Positions 49,970-58,525 of a stretch of 64,000 nt of DNA are shown one piece after another. The notes under the pieces are model-generated. The model had not been told where the DNA came from. It was given only the letters and a program-made list of their open reading frames with translations, and made no database searches. The position numbers were made by a program, and so were the translations under genes. How positions within the stretch are numbered: the stretch's first letter is position 1; every line of letters starts with the position of its first letter. The stretch covers positions 1,116,001-1,180,000 of the forward strand of contig NZ_PHUE01000001.1 of assembly GCF_002813295.1 (NCBI RefSeq), given 5' to 3'. Source of the stretch: Flavobacterium sp. 5 (lineage in GTDB: Bacteria; Bacteroidota; Bacteroidia; Flavobacteriales; Flavobacteriaceae).

Positions 49970-52546
49970 ATGAAAACAATTTCAATAAAAACAATTTCAA
50001 GTTTATTCTTTTTATTAATTTTCTCAACCTCATATGGTCAGACCCTTTTAGAAGGAGTAGTAAAAAACGATCAAGATGAGCCTATTGAAGCGGTTAATAT
50101 CGTTTTGAAAGGAACTACCAATACTTCAACCACAGATGTTAATGGTAAATTTACTATAGAAGCCAAAGAACTTCCCTTTACAATTATTGTACAATATGCT
50201 GGTTATAATACTAAAGAAATTAAAATAACCGCACTACCAACTAATGATAAGCCTTTACAAATAACTATTTCTACTGGTGAAGAAAAAGTACTATCTGAGG
50301 TAGTAGTTACATCAAGACGTAGAATAGAAAAAGTACAAGACATTCCGATTGCTGTATCCGTAATTACAGGAAAACAAGCTGAACAATCTGGATCTTTTAA
50401 CGTAAATCGTATTAAAGAATTAGTTCCATCAGTACAATTGTATTCTTCAAATCCAAGAAATACAGGAATTAATATTCGTAGCCTAGGTTCTCCTTTTGGA
50501 CTTACAAATGATGGTATTGATCCAGGTGTTGGATTTTATGTTGACGGTGTATACTATGCTCGTCCAGCAGCAACAACTTTAGATTTTATTGATGTTGAAC
50601 GAATTGAAGTATTGCGTGGACCACAGGGATCATTGTTTGGTAAAAATACAACTTCAGGTGCTTTTAACATAACTACACGTAAGCCAAGTTTTACACCAGG
50701 TGCTGATTTCGAAGTAAGTTATGGAAATTATGCCTTTTTACAAGCCAAGGCTTCAGTTACAGGAGCTTTGAGTGAAAAAATTGCAGGTCGTTTGTCTTTT
50801 TCTGGCACACAACGTGACGGTTTAGTAGATAATATCGTAACAGGAAGACCAACTAATACGCTAAACAATCAAGGTATTAGAGGACAATTGTTATTTACTC
50901 CAACTGAAAACACCAATATTACATTAGCAGGAGATATTACAACTCAACATAATGACGGATATGCTCAAGTTGTTGCAGGTGTTGCACCGACACAAAGAGC
51001 TGGCTACCGTCAATTTAATGCAATCATAGCTGATTTAAATTACCAACTTCCAAGTTTGAATGCTTTTGACCGTAAGATTGATCACGATACCCCATGGCGT
51101 TCTAACCAAGATTTAGGTGGAGCTTCCCTTAATATTGATACAAAAATTGGAAACGGAACACTAACCTCAACTACTGCTTGGCGTTTTTGGACATGGGATC
51201 CATCTAATGACAGGGATTTTACAGGATTACAACAACTTGCAAAATCACAAAACCCTTCAAGACAAACTCAAATAACTCAAGAACTACGTTATGCAGGTCA
51301 ACTTACTTCTAAATTAAGTGGTGTCGCTGGTATCTTTTTTATTGACCAAACATCAAAAACAAACGGTACAGAAGAATCAGGAAATGCACAATGGAGATTT
51401 GCTCAAGATTCACAAAGTCCATTATGGAAAACTCCAGGTCTTTTTGAAGGATACGGTATACACACCGATGCCAAAATACATTCAACAAGTGCAGCTATTT
51501 TTGGACAATTGGACTGGGCAATTACTGAACGTTTACACGTATTACCAGGTTTAAGATACAATTATGATAATAAAGATGCTGATTACGAACGTAAAACTTA
51601 TGGAGGAATTCAAACTACTGACCCAGCATTACTTGCCTTGAAAAAGAAAGTATATACAGATCAAGAATTCGCATCACAAATTGATAACACTGACTTTTCT
51701 GGAAACTTTACAGTAACATACAAAGTGTCTGATAAAATCAATGCTTATGCAACTTATGCAAAGAGTTACAAGCCAGTGGGTGTAAATGTAGCTGGACTTC
51801 CTACACCACCAGCAGGTCAGACTTTATCAGATCTTGCAGTAGTTAAACCTGAAAGTGTAAATCATTATGAGGCAGGTATAAAAACTTCACCTTTTAAGAA
51901 CTCTATATTAAACTTGACAGTTTTTAACACTGATATTAAAGATTTTCAAACCAACGTTCAAGCTGCTGAATTAGGTGTTAATCGTGGATATCTTGCGAAC
52001 GCAGATAAAGTACGCGTAAAAGGTGCAGAACTAGATGCTAGCTTCGTAATCAACAGACATTTTAGCATTAATGGGGCTGCAACTTATACAGATGCCAAAT
52101 ATGTTAAATTTACAAATGCACCACTTCCATTAGAAGAAACTGGAACTACCGTAGATGGTGTTGCAGTGAGTTTTAAAGATGTATCTGGAACTGATTTACC
52201 AGGTGCTTCAAGATGGGCAGGTAGCTTAGGTGGTGAGTACACTAAAAATGCTAAATTCTTCGGAAATATTGGGAAATTTTTCATCGCTCTTGATGGTTAC
52301 GCTCGCTCTGAATTCTCATCAAGCCCTTCAGCTTCAAAATATTTAGTAGTTCCTGGTTACGCTATTTTTAATGGCCGTTTTGGCTTCCGTACATCAGATG
52401 GCTTATCAGTTCACTTCTGGGGACGTAACCTTTTAGGCAAAGATTACTACGAGCAATTATTACCCGCTGGTGGAAATGCTGGACAATACGCTGCTGTATT
52501 GGGAGATCAAAGAACCTATGGAATTACATTGAAATATTCTTTGTAA
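49970..52546 (+). CDS. TonB-dependent receptor
   Basis: The 858-residue outer-membrane receptor has a signal peptide ending TSYGQ (24), a CarboxypepD_reg-like domain (about 28-105, LEGVVKNDQDEPIEAVNIVLKGT), and a TonB-box-like VLSEVVVTSRRR (about 107-118). A plug domain (about 120-240, IPIAVSVITGKQAEQ, VERIEVLRGPQGSLFGKNTTSGAFNI) and a barrel follow. It lacks a SusD partner, so it is a lone receptor of the siderophore/vitamin style. A substrate-binding protein and ABC importer follow after a terminator, which suggests it brings the same substrate across the outer membrane. Operator 1 and the leader precede it. Confidence 0.93.
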   Translation: MKTISIKTISSLFFLLIFSTSYGQTLLEGVVKNDQDEPIEAVNIVLKGTTNTSTTDVNGKFTIEAKELPFTIIVQYAGYNTKEIKITALPTNDKPLQITISTGEEKVLSEVVVTSRRRIEKVQDIPIAVSVITGKQAEQSGSFNVNRIKELVPSVQLYSSNPRNTGINIRSLGSPFGLTNDGIDPGVGFYVDGVYYARPAATTLDFIDVERIEVLRGPQGSLFGKNTTSGAFNITTRKPSFTPGADFEVSYGNYAFLQAKASVTGALSEKIAGRLSFSGTQRDGLVDNIVTGRPTNTLNNQGIRGQLLFTPTENTNITLAGDITTQHNDGYAQVVAGVAPTQRAGYRQFNAIIADLNYQLPSLNAFDRKIDHDTPWRSNQDLGGASLNIDTKIGNGTLTSTTAWRFWTWDPSNDRDFTGLQQLAKSQNPSRQTQITQELRYAGQLTSKLSGVAGIFFIDQTSKTNGTEESGNAQWRFAQDSQSPLWKTPGLFEGYGIHTDAKIHSTSAAIFGQLDWAITERLHVLPGLRYNYDNKDADYERKTYGGIQTTDPALLALKKKVYTDQEFASQIDNTDFSGNFTVTYKVSDKINAYATYAKSYKPVGVNVAGLPTPPAGQTLSDLAVVKPESVNHYEAGIKTSPFKNSILNLTVFNTDIKDFQTNVQAAELGVNRGYLANADKVRVKGAELDASFVINRHFSINGAATYTDAKYVKFTNAPLPLEETGTTVDGVAVSFKDVSGTDLPGASRWAGSLGGEYTKNAKFFGNIGKFFIALDGYARSEFSSSPSASKYLVVPGYAIFNGRFGFRTSDGLSVHFWGRNLLGKDYYEQLLPAGGNAGQYAAVLGDQRTYGITLKYSL

Positions 52547-52560
52547 CAATTTCAAAATCT

Positions 52561-52597
52561 AAAAAATTAGTGGGATAATATATCCTGCTAATTTTTT
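52561..52597 (+). terminator. Terminator between the receptor and the substrate-binding protein gene
   Basis: AAAAAATTAGTGGGAT pairs along its whole length with ATCCTGCTAATTTTTT (two G-U pairs) across a 5-nt loop. It probably reduces read-through, so the receptor may be made in excess over the ABC genes. Confidence 0.8.
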
Positions 52598-52619
52598 GTT
52601 TTCAAATAAAAAGTACCAA

Positions 52620-53570
52620 ATGAAAAGACATAAAAAAACATTATTAGCATCTATACTTCTAATAATCATAGCGAACTTAGCTCCTAATAAAATTGCAGCG
52701 CAAGATTTATCAGGAAATATTAGTATCTCCGGAGCATTTGCCTTATATCCTATTACAGTAAAATGGGCAGAAGAATTCAAAAAAAAGAATCCAAAAGTTA
52801 AAATAGACATTCAAGCTGGAGGTGCCGGAAAAGGAATAACTGATGTTTTATCTAAAGTAACAGACATTGGATTAGTCTCTCGTGATTTAAATGACGCGGA
52901 ATACAAAAAGAAAGCATACGCCATAGCCGTTACAAAAGATGCTGTAATTCCAACCATAAGTGCAACGAGCCCTTATAAAGCAGTACTATACAAAAGAGGA
53001 ATAAAAAAAGAAGCCTTAAATAGCATATTCATTACTGGAAAATACAAAACATGGAACTCTTTAGGTTTCAAAAGTACTGCTGCAATACACGTTTATACTC
53101 GATCTGATGCAGCTGGTGCCGCCGAAACTTGGGCGCATTATTTTGGCAAAAAACAAGAAGACTTACAAGGAGTTGCCGTATTTGGAGATCCAGGATTGGC
53201 AGAAGCTGTCAAAAGAGATCCTACCGGATTAGGTTTTAACAATATCGTTTATATCTACGATACAAAAACCAATAAACCAACTAATGGGCTTGTGCCAGTT
53301 CCTATCGATTTAAACAATAACGGAAAACTAGACCCGGATGAAAATTTTTACAATGATATCGATCAATTGATTGCAGCGATAGTTGCTGGAAAATATCCAT
53401 CTCCTCCTGCTAGAGATTTGTATTTTGTTACCAGTGGAAAACCTAGTAATCCAATTGTAAAAGCTTTTATTAAATACATCCTTACCGAAGGTCAAAAATA
53501 TGTTACAGAAGCTGGATATATCAAACTTTCGAACGAAAAATTAAAGAAGGAATTAGAAAAGGTAAAATAA
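52620..53570 (+). CDS. PstS-like periplasmic substrate-binding protein
   Basis: From the ATG at 52620 the 316-residue protein has a signal peptide (KTLLASILLIIIANLAPNKIAAQ) and a PstS-like fold: ISISGAFALYPITVKWAEEF near 32-51, IQAGGAGKGITDVLSKVTDIGLVSRDL near 62-88 and RSDAAGAAETWAHYFG near 156-171. Later, LDLNNNGKLDPDENFYNDID-like sequence gives an EF-hand-like acidic loop. PstS proteins bind phosphate, but related ones bind other oxyanions. The Asp that receives the phosphate proton in E. coli PstS (S-D-A-P-L) is replaced (V-S-R-D-L), a substitution that also occurs in accepted PstS families, so it does not decide the ligand. Confidence 0.8.
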   Translation: MKRHKKTLLASILLIIIANLAPNKIAAQDLSGNISISGAFALYPITVKWAEEFKKKNPKVKIDIQAGGAGKGITDVLSKVTDIGLVSRDLNDAEYKKKAYAIAVTKDAVIPTISATSPYKAVLYKRGIKKEALNSIFITGKYKTWNSLGFKSTAAIHVYTRSDAAGAAETWAHYFGKKQEDLQGVAVFGDPGLAEAVKRDPTGLGFNNIVYIYDTKTNKPTNGLVPVPIDLNNNGKLDPDENFYNDIDQLIAAIVAGKYPSPPARDLYFVTSGKPSNPIVKAFIKYILTEGQKYVTEAGYIKLSNEKLKKELEKVK

Positions 53571-53634
53571 TATTTTTTTAAACTCGAATCGTTTTTTTTG
53601 GAGCAGGAACATCAGGCATTTTTAGAAACATAGT

Positions 53635-53710
53635 ACCCGCTATCCGTTTCAATCTTTTTGTCCCGATGAAAAATCGGGACAAAAAGGATTTCCACTTCTA
53701 TCGGGGCTAA
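53635..53710 (-). repeat. Dispersed intergenic repeat B, copy 3 (within the ABC operon)
   Basis: On the minus strand it reads TTAGCCCCGATAGAAGTGG, then AAATCC, a hairpin of TTTTTGTCCCGAT and ATCGGGACAAAAA, then GATTGAAACGGATAGCGGG. The ends match copies 1 and 2; the inner hairpin with GCAGAGCGACC is missing. In the plus direction the hairpin is not followed by T residues, so it is more likely an mRNA-stabilising stem than a terminator. It separates the binding-protein gene from the permease gene. Confidence 0.8.
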
Positions 53711-53729
53711 AGACAAAAATAGTACCATT

Positions 53730-54743
53730 ATGCCAACATCAGTAAATACAATCAGGCTTAAGTCTTTAAAGAAAAAATCCACCCTAAAACAAATTTTGAA
53801 AATCATGAGACGTTTTCAAAAATTTTGCGGGGTGGTTTACTCTGATTTGACGAGAAATAAAAGATTACTCAAAGACCAATTTATCAACAAAACATTCCTA
53901 GCATTAACCTTACTATCTATATCAATAGTGGTGCTAATTGCGATAGGTTTGTTCTATAAATCAATCCCCCTTTTAAACAGTGCTTCGCTTTCCGATTTAC
54001 TATTTTCCTCTGAGTGGAAACCCTTCAAAGAGGCTTTTGGTTTTTATTCTTTTATAGTAGGAACACTTTGGGTAACCGCTATTTCCATTATAATTGCTTT
54101 GCCATTATCCATACTCACTGCAATTTATCTTTCAGAATATGCACATGCAAATGTCCGTAAACTAGTTTTACCCTTAATCGAATTGTTATCAGGTATTCCG
54201 CCAGTCCTTTATGGAGTTTGGGGAGTTTTGGTTATTGTTCCTTTAATTCAAGATAGAATAGCATCTCATTTTGTAGAATTTTCAACGGGTTATTCTGTTT
54301 TGGCAGGAGGAATTGTGTTAGCAATTATGATTTTCCCACTCATCATAAGCATCATAATTGAAGTGTTTGATAATGTCCCGCAGGAATTAAGAAATGCTTC
54401 TCTATCCTTGGGAGCAACTCAATGGCAAACGACTAAAAAAGTAGTGCTTCGAAAATCATTCGACGGAATTATAGCAGCTGTTGTCCTTGCCATTTCTAGA
54501 GCTTTTGGAGAAACTATAGCTGTTTTGATGGTCTGCGGAAATTTGGCACAAATCCCTCAAAGTATATTTGATTCTGGCTATCCGTTACCTGCCCTTATTG
54601 CCAATAATTATGGCGAAATGATGTCTATTCCAATGTACGATTCCGCATTGATGTTTGCAGCTCTGCTCCTGTTCGTCATTATCTTTTTGTTTAATACCAT
54701 TTCGAGAGTCATTTTATATCGAATCGAAAAAAGAAATACCTAA
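53730..54743 (+). CDS. pstC: PstC-like ABC transporter permease
   Basis: The 337-residue inner-membrane permease has about six TM segments, beginning at residues 55-73 and then from about 105 on. The binding-protein-dependent permease motif (EAA loop) is visible as VPQELRNASLSLGATQWQTTKKVVL near 216-240. Typical PstC text, SGIPPVLYGVWG near 150-161 and RAFGETIAVLMVCGN near 259-273, supports the PstC assignment. A shorter start at residue 26 (MRRFQKF) is possible and would move the start to 53805. It is followed 5 bp later by the PstA partner. Confidence 0.88.
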   Translation: MPTSVNTIRLKSLKKKSTLKQILKIMRRFQKFCGVVYSDLTRNKRLLKDQFINKTFLALTLLSISIVVLIAIGLFYKSIPLLNSASLSDLLFSSEWKPFKEAFGFYSFIVGTLWVTAISIIIALPLSILTAIYLSEYAHANVRKLVLPLIELLSGIPPVLYGVWGVLVIVPLIQDRIASHFVEFSTGYSVLAGGIVLAIMIFPLIISIIIEVFDNVPQELRNASLSLGATQWQTTKKVVLRKSFDGIIAAVVLAISRAFGETIAVLMVCGNLAQIPQSIFDSGYPLPALIANNYGEMMSIPMYDSALMFAALLLFVIIFLFNTISRVILYRIEKRNT

Positions 54744-54748
54744 ACCCA

Positions 54749-55594
54749 ATGGAAGCAAGAAAAATAGAAGAAAATATATTCCGATTTCTGATGATCTTAA
54801 GTACCATCATCATCAGTAGTACTTTATTCATGATAGTGTATACACTTTTTTCAAAAGGAGTAGGATCATTGAGTTGGGACATGGTATCCAAAATTCCCGA
54901 AGGTGGTTTCTATATTGGCAAAGGAGGAGGAATACTAAATGCAATAGTTGGTTCCATTTATATCACATTAGGCTCAACTTTCTTAGGACTTATAATTAGT
55001 CTTCCAATTGTAATTTACATTAATGTGTATGCTAAGAAGAATGCAACATTGGCTACACTTACTCGTTTGAGTTCAGACATCTTGTTTGGAATTCCATCTA
55101 TTGTATATGGTGCTTTTGGATTTACTATCATGGTGTATATGGGTTTAAAAACATCATTACTTGCCGGAATCATTACAGTGACATTAATGATAATCCCAAT
55201 ATTGGTACGCGCTATTGATGAAGTGGTCCGAGTTGTACCTGATGATATGTCTAATGCTGTTTTTGCACTTGGTGGCACTCGATATGAATCTGCAAAAATA
55301 ATATTGAGACAATCAATTCCTGGAATTGTAACGGCAATATTACTTTCTTTTGGTAGAGCAATTGGTGATGCAGCCTGTGTGCTCTTTACAGCTGGATTTA
55401 CCGATAGCATTCCAACTTCATTGGATCAACCTGCGGCAACTTTACCTTTATCCATTTTTTTTCAATTAAGTAGCCCTATTCAAGAAGTTCAAAACAGAGC
55501 CTATGCTGCGGCAGTTATCTTAACCATTATTGTGTTAATCATCAACATCGTAGCAAAAGTAGCAAGCAAAAATCTTTCAAAAAATAAAATATGA
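54749..55594 (+). CDS. pstA: PstA-like ABC transporter permease
   Basis: The 281-residue permease is the partner of the preceding PstC: six TM segments starting near residue 15, the motif GIPSIVYGAFGFTIMVYMG near 115-133, and the EAA loop DEVVRVVPDDMSNAVFALGGTRYESAKIILRQ near 158-189. RAIGDAACVLFTAGFT near 203-218 replaces the usual R-A-I-G-E-T, so the Glu is changed to Asp and the Thr to Ala. The last 4 bp (ATGA) overlap the start of the ATPase gene, so translation is coupled. Confidence 0.9.
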   Translation: MEARKIEENIFRFLMILSTIIISSTLFMIVYTLFSKGVGSLSWDMVSKIPEGGFYIGKGGGILNAIVGSIYITLGSTFLGLIISLPIVIYINVYAKKNATLATLTRLSSDILFGIPSIVYGAFGFTIMVYMGLKTSLLAGIITVTLMIIPILVRAIDEVVRVVPDDMSNAVFALGGTRYESAKIILRQSIPGIVTAILLSFGRAIGDAACVLFTAGFTDSIPTSLDQPAATLPLSIFFQLSSPIQEVQNRAYAAAVILTIIVLIINIVAKVASKNLSKNKI

Positions 55595-56352
55595 TTATTC
55601 AACCCCACATAAGTATCCAAAATTTAAATGTCCACATTGGTGATAACCATATCCTAAAAAACATTAATCTTGATATTCCAGACAAGAAAGTAACTTCATT
55701 AATTGGCCCATCTGGTTGCGGAAAAACGACACTCTTAAAAACGATGAACCGACTATTAGACCGTCAAAATGACGTACGTGTAGATGGTAAAGTTTTGGTA
55801 GATGGCGAAAACATTTATGATCCAAAGGCTGAAGTAACACACATCCGAAAAAAAATGGGTTTACTTTCTCAACGCCCTTTTCCGTTACCAATGAATATCT
55901 ATGACAATATTGCCTACGGACAACGTATTCATGGAAACCATAAAAAAAAGGAGCTTGACGAAATTGTCGAAAAATACCTCCGAGGCGTTAACCTTTGGGA
56001 CGAAGTAAAGGATAGACTAAAATCTCCTGCTACCCGATTATCCATTGGACAGCAACAACGTTTATGTCTGGCAAGAGGATTGGCTATTGAGCCTGAAATA
56101 ATTCTGGGAGATGAACCTACATCTGCATTAGACCCAATTTCGACACAACATATTGAAGAATTATTTTTAGAATTAAAAGACAAATATACTATTGTTCTAG
56201 TTACTCATATTTTGCGTCAAGCCCGTAGAGTCTCTGATTATATTGGTTTTGTATACATGGGCGAAATTATAGAGTTTGGTCCTACAGAAGAAGTTCTTTT
56301 AAATCCTAAAGAAAAATTGACAAAGGATTATGTAAAAGGTTTTTTGGTTTAG
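55591..56352 (+). CDS. pstB: PstB-like ABC transporter ATPase
   Basis: The 253-residue ATPase has Walker A GPSGCGKTT (39-47), a Q-loop region SQRPFPLPMNIYDNIAYG, the signature LSIGQQQRLCLARG near 150-163, Walker B IILGDEPTSALDP near 170-182, and the switch His in VTHILRQARR. SQRPFPLPM and PTSALDP are typical of PstB. phoU, normally next to pstB in phosphate operons, is absent; the next gene encodes a DUF2490 protein with its own promoter. This weakens a phosphate assignment. Confidence 0.9.
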   Translation: MIIQPHISIQNLNVHIGDNHILKNINLDIPDKKVTSLIGPSGCGKTTLLKTMNRLLDRQNDVRVDGKVLVDGENIYDPKAEVTHIRKKMGLLSQRPFPLPMNIYDNIAYGQRIHGNHKKKELDEIVEKYLRGVNLWDEVKDRLKSPATRLSIGQQQRLCLARGLAIEPEIILGDEPTSALDPISTQHIEELFLELKDKYTIVLVTHILRQARRVSDYIGFVYMGEIIEFGPTEEVLLNPKEKLTKDYVKGFLV

Positions 56353-56362
56353 CAAAAAAATA

Positions 56363-56385
56363 AATTCTATATAAAATATAGAGTT
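56363..56385. promoter_or_regulatory. Operator 2: same inverted repeat as operator 1
   Basis: AATTCTA, 9 bp, TAGAGTT: 13 of the 14 half-site positions equal those of operator 1, with the same spacer length. A perfect inner inverted repeat TCTATAT-AAA-ATATAGA lies inside. It sits 4 bp before a -7 box, versus 5 bp for operator 1, and no -33 TTG is present. Confidence 0.78.
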
Positions 56386-56389
56386 TGTT

Positions 56390-56397
56390 TACATTTG
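56390..56397 (+). promoter_or_regulatory. -7 box for the DUF2490-chrA transcript
   Basis: TACATTTG fits TAnnTTTG, 22 bp before the DUF2490 ATG. Confidence 0.65.
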
Positions 56398-56419
56398 CCA
56401 AAAAATTGAAATTCCTTTC

Positions 56420-57178
56420 ATGAAAATTATCAAAATTATTGGCCTTTTATTATTATCCTTTATTGCTAAAGCTCAAACAGAAAAAAACATAGATCAACAA
56501 AGTTTACTTTGGACACGATATTACAATCAATTGACACTAAACCATAAATGGTCTATACATACTGAATTTGATAATCGAATTTTTATAAACCCCACTGAAG
56601 AAAACATTTTTGTCTTTCGACTAACAGGACATTATAAAATTAATAACAATGTAGAAATTGGTGCTGGTTATTCCTATTTCTCTGTAGCAACACAGGATCC
56701 CGAAATCACAAATGATTTCAAAACTCCTGAACATAGAATCCAGCAAGATATTCTTTGGAAACAAGATTTAAGCACTAGTATTACTTTACTTCAACGTTTT
56801 CAAGTAGAAGAAAGATTTATACACAATGCTAATAAAGAGGAATTACTTCCAGGAACTACTTTTTATTGGAGATTCAGATACCGTTTACAAGGAGAATTTT
56901 CCTGTTGGAAAAAGGAAAGTCAGTATTTAAAAGCCGTTGTATATGACGAAATAATGATTAATGCAGGAGAAAATGTTGTCAAAAATACTTTCGATCAAAA
57001 TCGATTTTATGGCGCTTTGCAATATGGCGTTAACAAAAATATAGCATTAGAATTAGGGTATTTAAAAAGTTTCCAACAGCGTGTAAACGGTGTTGATTAT
57101 TTTGACAGAGATATTATCCGATTTACTTTTTATCATAAAATAAACCTAAAAGGAAAACACAAAGAATTGCCTAATTAA
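56420..57178 (+). CDS. DUF2490 outer-membrane-like protein
   Basis: The 252-residue product has a signal peptide (MKIIKIIGLLLLSFIAKAQ). It then shows a regular amphipathic beta pattern with many aromatic residues: LLWTRYYNQLTLNHKWSIHTEFDNR, FVFRLTGHYKINNNVEIGAGYSYF, TTFYWRFRYRLQGEF, and NIALELGYLKSFQQRV near the end. DUF2490 proteins are probable small outer-membrane barrels of unknown function. The chrA gene starts 73 bp downstream without a terminator, so they are likely co-transcribed from the operator 2 promoter. Confidence 0.85.
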   Translation: MKIIKIIGLLLLSFIAKAQTEKNIDQQSLLWTRYYNQLTLNHKWSIHTEFDNRIFINPTEENIFVFRLTGHYKINNNVEIGAGYSYFSVATQDPEITNDFKTPEHRIQQDILWKQDLSTSITLLQRFQVEERFIHNANKEELLPGTTFYWRFRYRLQGEFSCWKKESQYLKAVVYDEIMINAGENVVKNTFDQNRFYGALQYGVNKNIALELGYLKSFQQRVNGVDYFDRDIIRFTFYHKINLKGKHKELPN

Positions 57179-57251
57179 GTTGATTTATTCTGTTTCGTTT
57201 TTAGTTTTATTCTATGAAAAGCATCATTTTCTAAACTAGAAACAAACCAAA

Positions 57252-58421
57252 ATGAATACAGAAAAACAAAATTATACCTTACTTGATTTAGCAAAATATT
57301 TTCTCAGACTCGGTACAACAGGATTTGGAGGTCCGGTAGCTTTGGTTGGCTATATGCATCGTGATTTAGTTGAAAATAAAAAATGGATTAATGACTCTGA
57401 CTTTAAGGAAGGGCTGGCGTTATCACAATTAGCCCCTGGTCCATTAGCTGCTCAACTAGGAATTTATATAGGTTTTGTACACTTTGGTATTTTAGGAGCA
57501 ACGATTTCAGGATTAGCGTTTGTACTTCCCTCCTTTTTAATGGTGATTTTATTGGGTATTGCTTACCAAGCTTATGGCGGGTTGCCATGGATGCAAGCCA
57601 TTTTTTATGGTATAAGTTCCGCTGTTATTGGCATCATTGTTTTGAGTTCCTATAAACTTACAGCCAAATCAATTAGTAAATTTGAAATCCCTGCCATAAA
57701 AAGCAATTGGTTACTCTGGATATTTTACATCATTGCTATTATTCTTACTGCAGTAACTCAACGGGAAGAATTATTATTGTTTGTTGCGCTAGGTCTAATC
57801 TATATGATTGTGAAAGCTCCTCCCGAATGGATTAAACGTCCTAAAACTGCTTCCTTTTTTCTTTTAACTACCGCTGGTTTTTCTGCAATTGAGCTTGGAA
57901 AATTGGGAGATCTTGCTTGGTTTTTTATCAAAGCAGGAGCATTTGTTTTTGGAAGCGGACTGGCTATTGTACCCTTTTTACATACTGGAGTTGTCAATGA
58001 ACACCATTGGTTAACCGAAAATCAATTTGTCGATGCGGTGGCTGTAGCCATGATTACCCCTGGCCCGGTAGTAATTACTGTAGGTTTCATTGGGTACTTA
58101 GTTGCTGGATTTACAGGAGCTGCTGTGGCTGCATTAGCAACTTTCATTCCTTGTTATTTATTTACTGTAATTCCTGCTCCGTATTTCAAAAAAATATCAC
58201 AAAACAAAAGTATCAAAGCCTTTGTTGACGGAATAACTGCTGGTGTTATTGGAGCTTTAGTTGGGGCAGTAATTGTAATTGCGATACGCACTATTGTAGA
58301 TATACCAACAGCACTAATCGCTATTGGTACTGTTCTTACTTTGATATATGTCAAAAAAATACAAGAGCCACATATTATTGTTATTGCTGCTCTTTTGGGT
58401 GCTTTAATTAAACTGATCTAA
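57252..58421 (+). CDS. chrA: CHR-family (chromate/sulfate) transporter
   Basis: The 389-residue protein is a long-chain CHR transporter with two homologous halves. The first (about 10-185) has FLRLGTTGFGGPVALVGYMHRDLV and LSQLAPGPLAAQLGIYIG; the second (about 200-389) has FIKAGAFVFGSGLAIVPFLHTGVV and VAMITPGPVVITVGFIGYLVAG. Chromate is a sulfate analogue: CHR proteins expel chromate, and a cyanobacterial homologue (SrpC) is regulated by sulfate. Sharing an operator with a locus preceded by a Cys-rich leader favours a sulfur-related role over chromate resistance; this is inference. Confidence 0.88.
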   Translation: MNTEKQNYTLLDLAKYFLRLGTTGFGGPVALVGYMHRDLVENKKWINDSDFKEGLALSQLAPGPLAAQLGIYIGFVHFGILGATISGLAFVLPSFLMVILLGIAYQAYGGLPWMQAIFYGISSAVIGIIVLSSYKLTAKSISKFEIPAIKSNWLLWIFYIIAIILTAVTQREELLLFVALGLIYMIVKAPPEWIKRPKTASFFLLTTAGFSAIELGKLGDLAWFFIKAGAFVFGSGLAIVPFLHTGVVNEHHWLTENQFVDAVAVAMITPGPVVITVGFIGYLVAGFTGAAVAALATFIPCYLFTVIPAPYFKKISQNKSIKAFVDGITAGVIGALVGAVIVIAIRTIVDIPTALIAIGTVLTLIYVKKIQEPHIIVIAALLGALIKLI

Positions 58422-58445
58422 TTTTGGATAATTAGTAAAAAAGAA

Positions 58446-58502
58446 ACCTTCTCACTAAAGCTGACCACAAAAAAATTGGGAACAGCTTTATTGAGAAGGC
58501 TT
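58446..58502. terminator. Bidirectional terminator between convergent genes
   Basis: ACCTTCTCA and AAAGCTG pair with CAGCTTT and TGAGAAGGC with small mismatches across a large loop. T-rich sequence follows on the right. Confidence 0.7.
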
Positions 58503-58525
58503 TATTTGACTTATAATAATTTTAA

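Noticed and set aside
52620..56352. Plain phosphate (Pst) operon
   Set aside because: Not excluded, but not accepted as settled: phoU is absent and the regulatory context points to sulfur amino acids.
57252..58421. Dedicated chromate resistance determinant
   Set aside because: No chrB or mobile context; shared operator with an uptake locus suggests another role.
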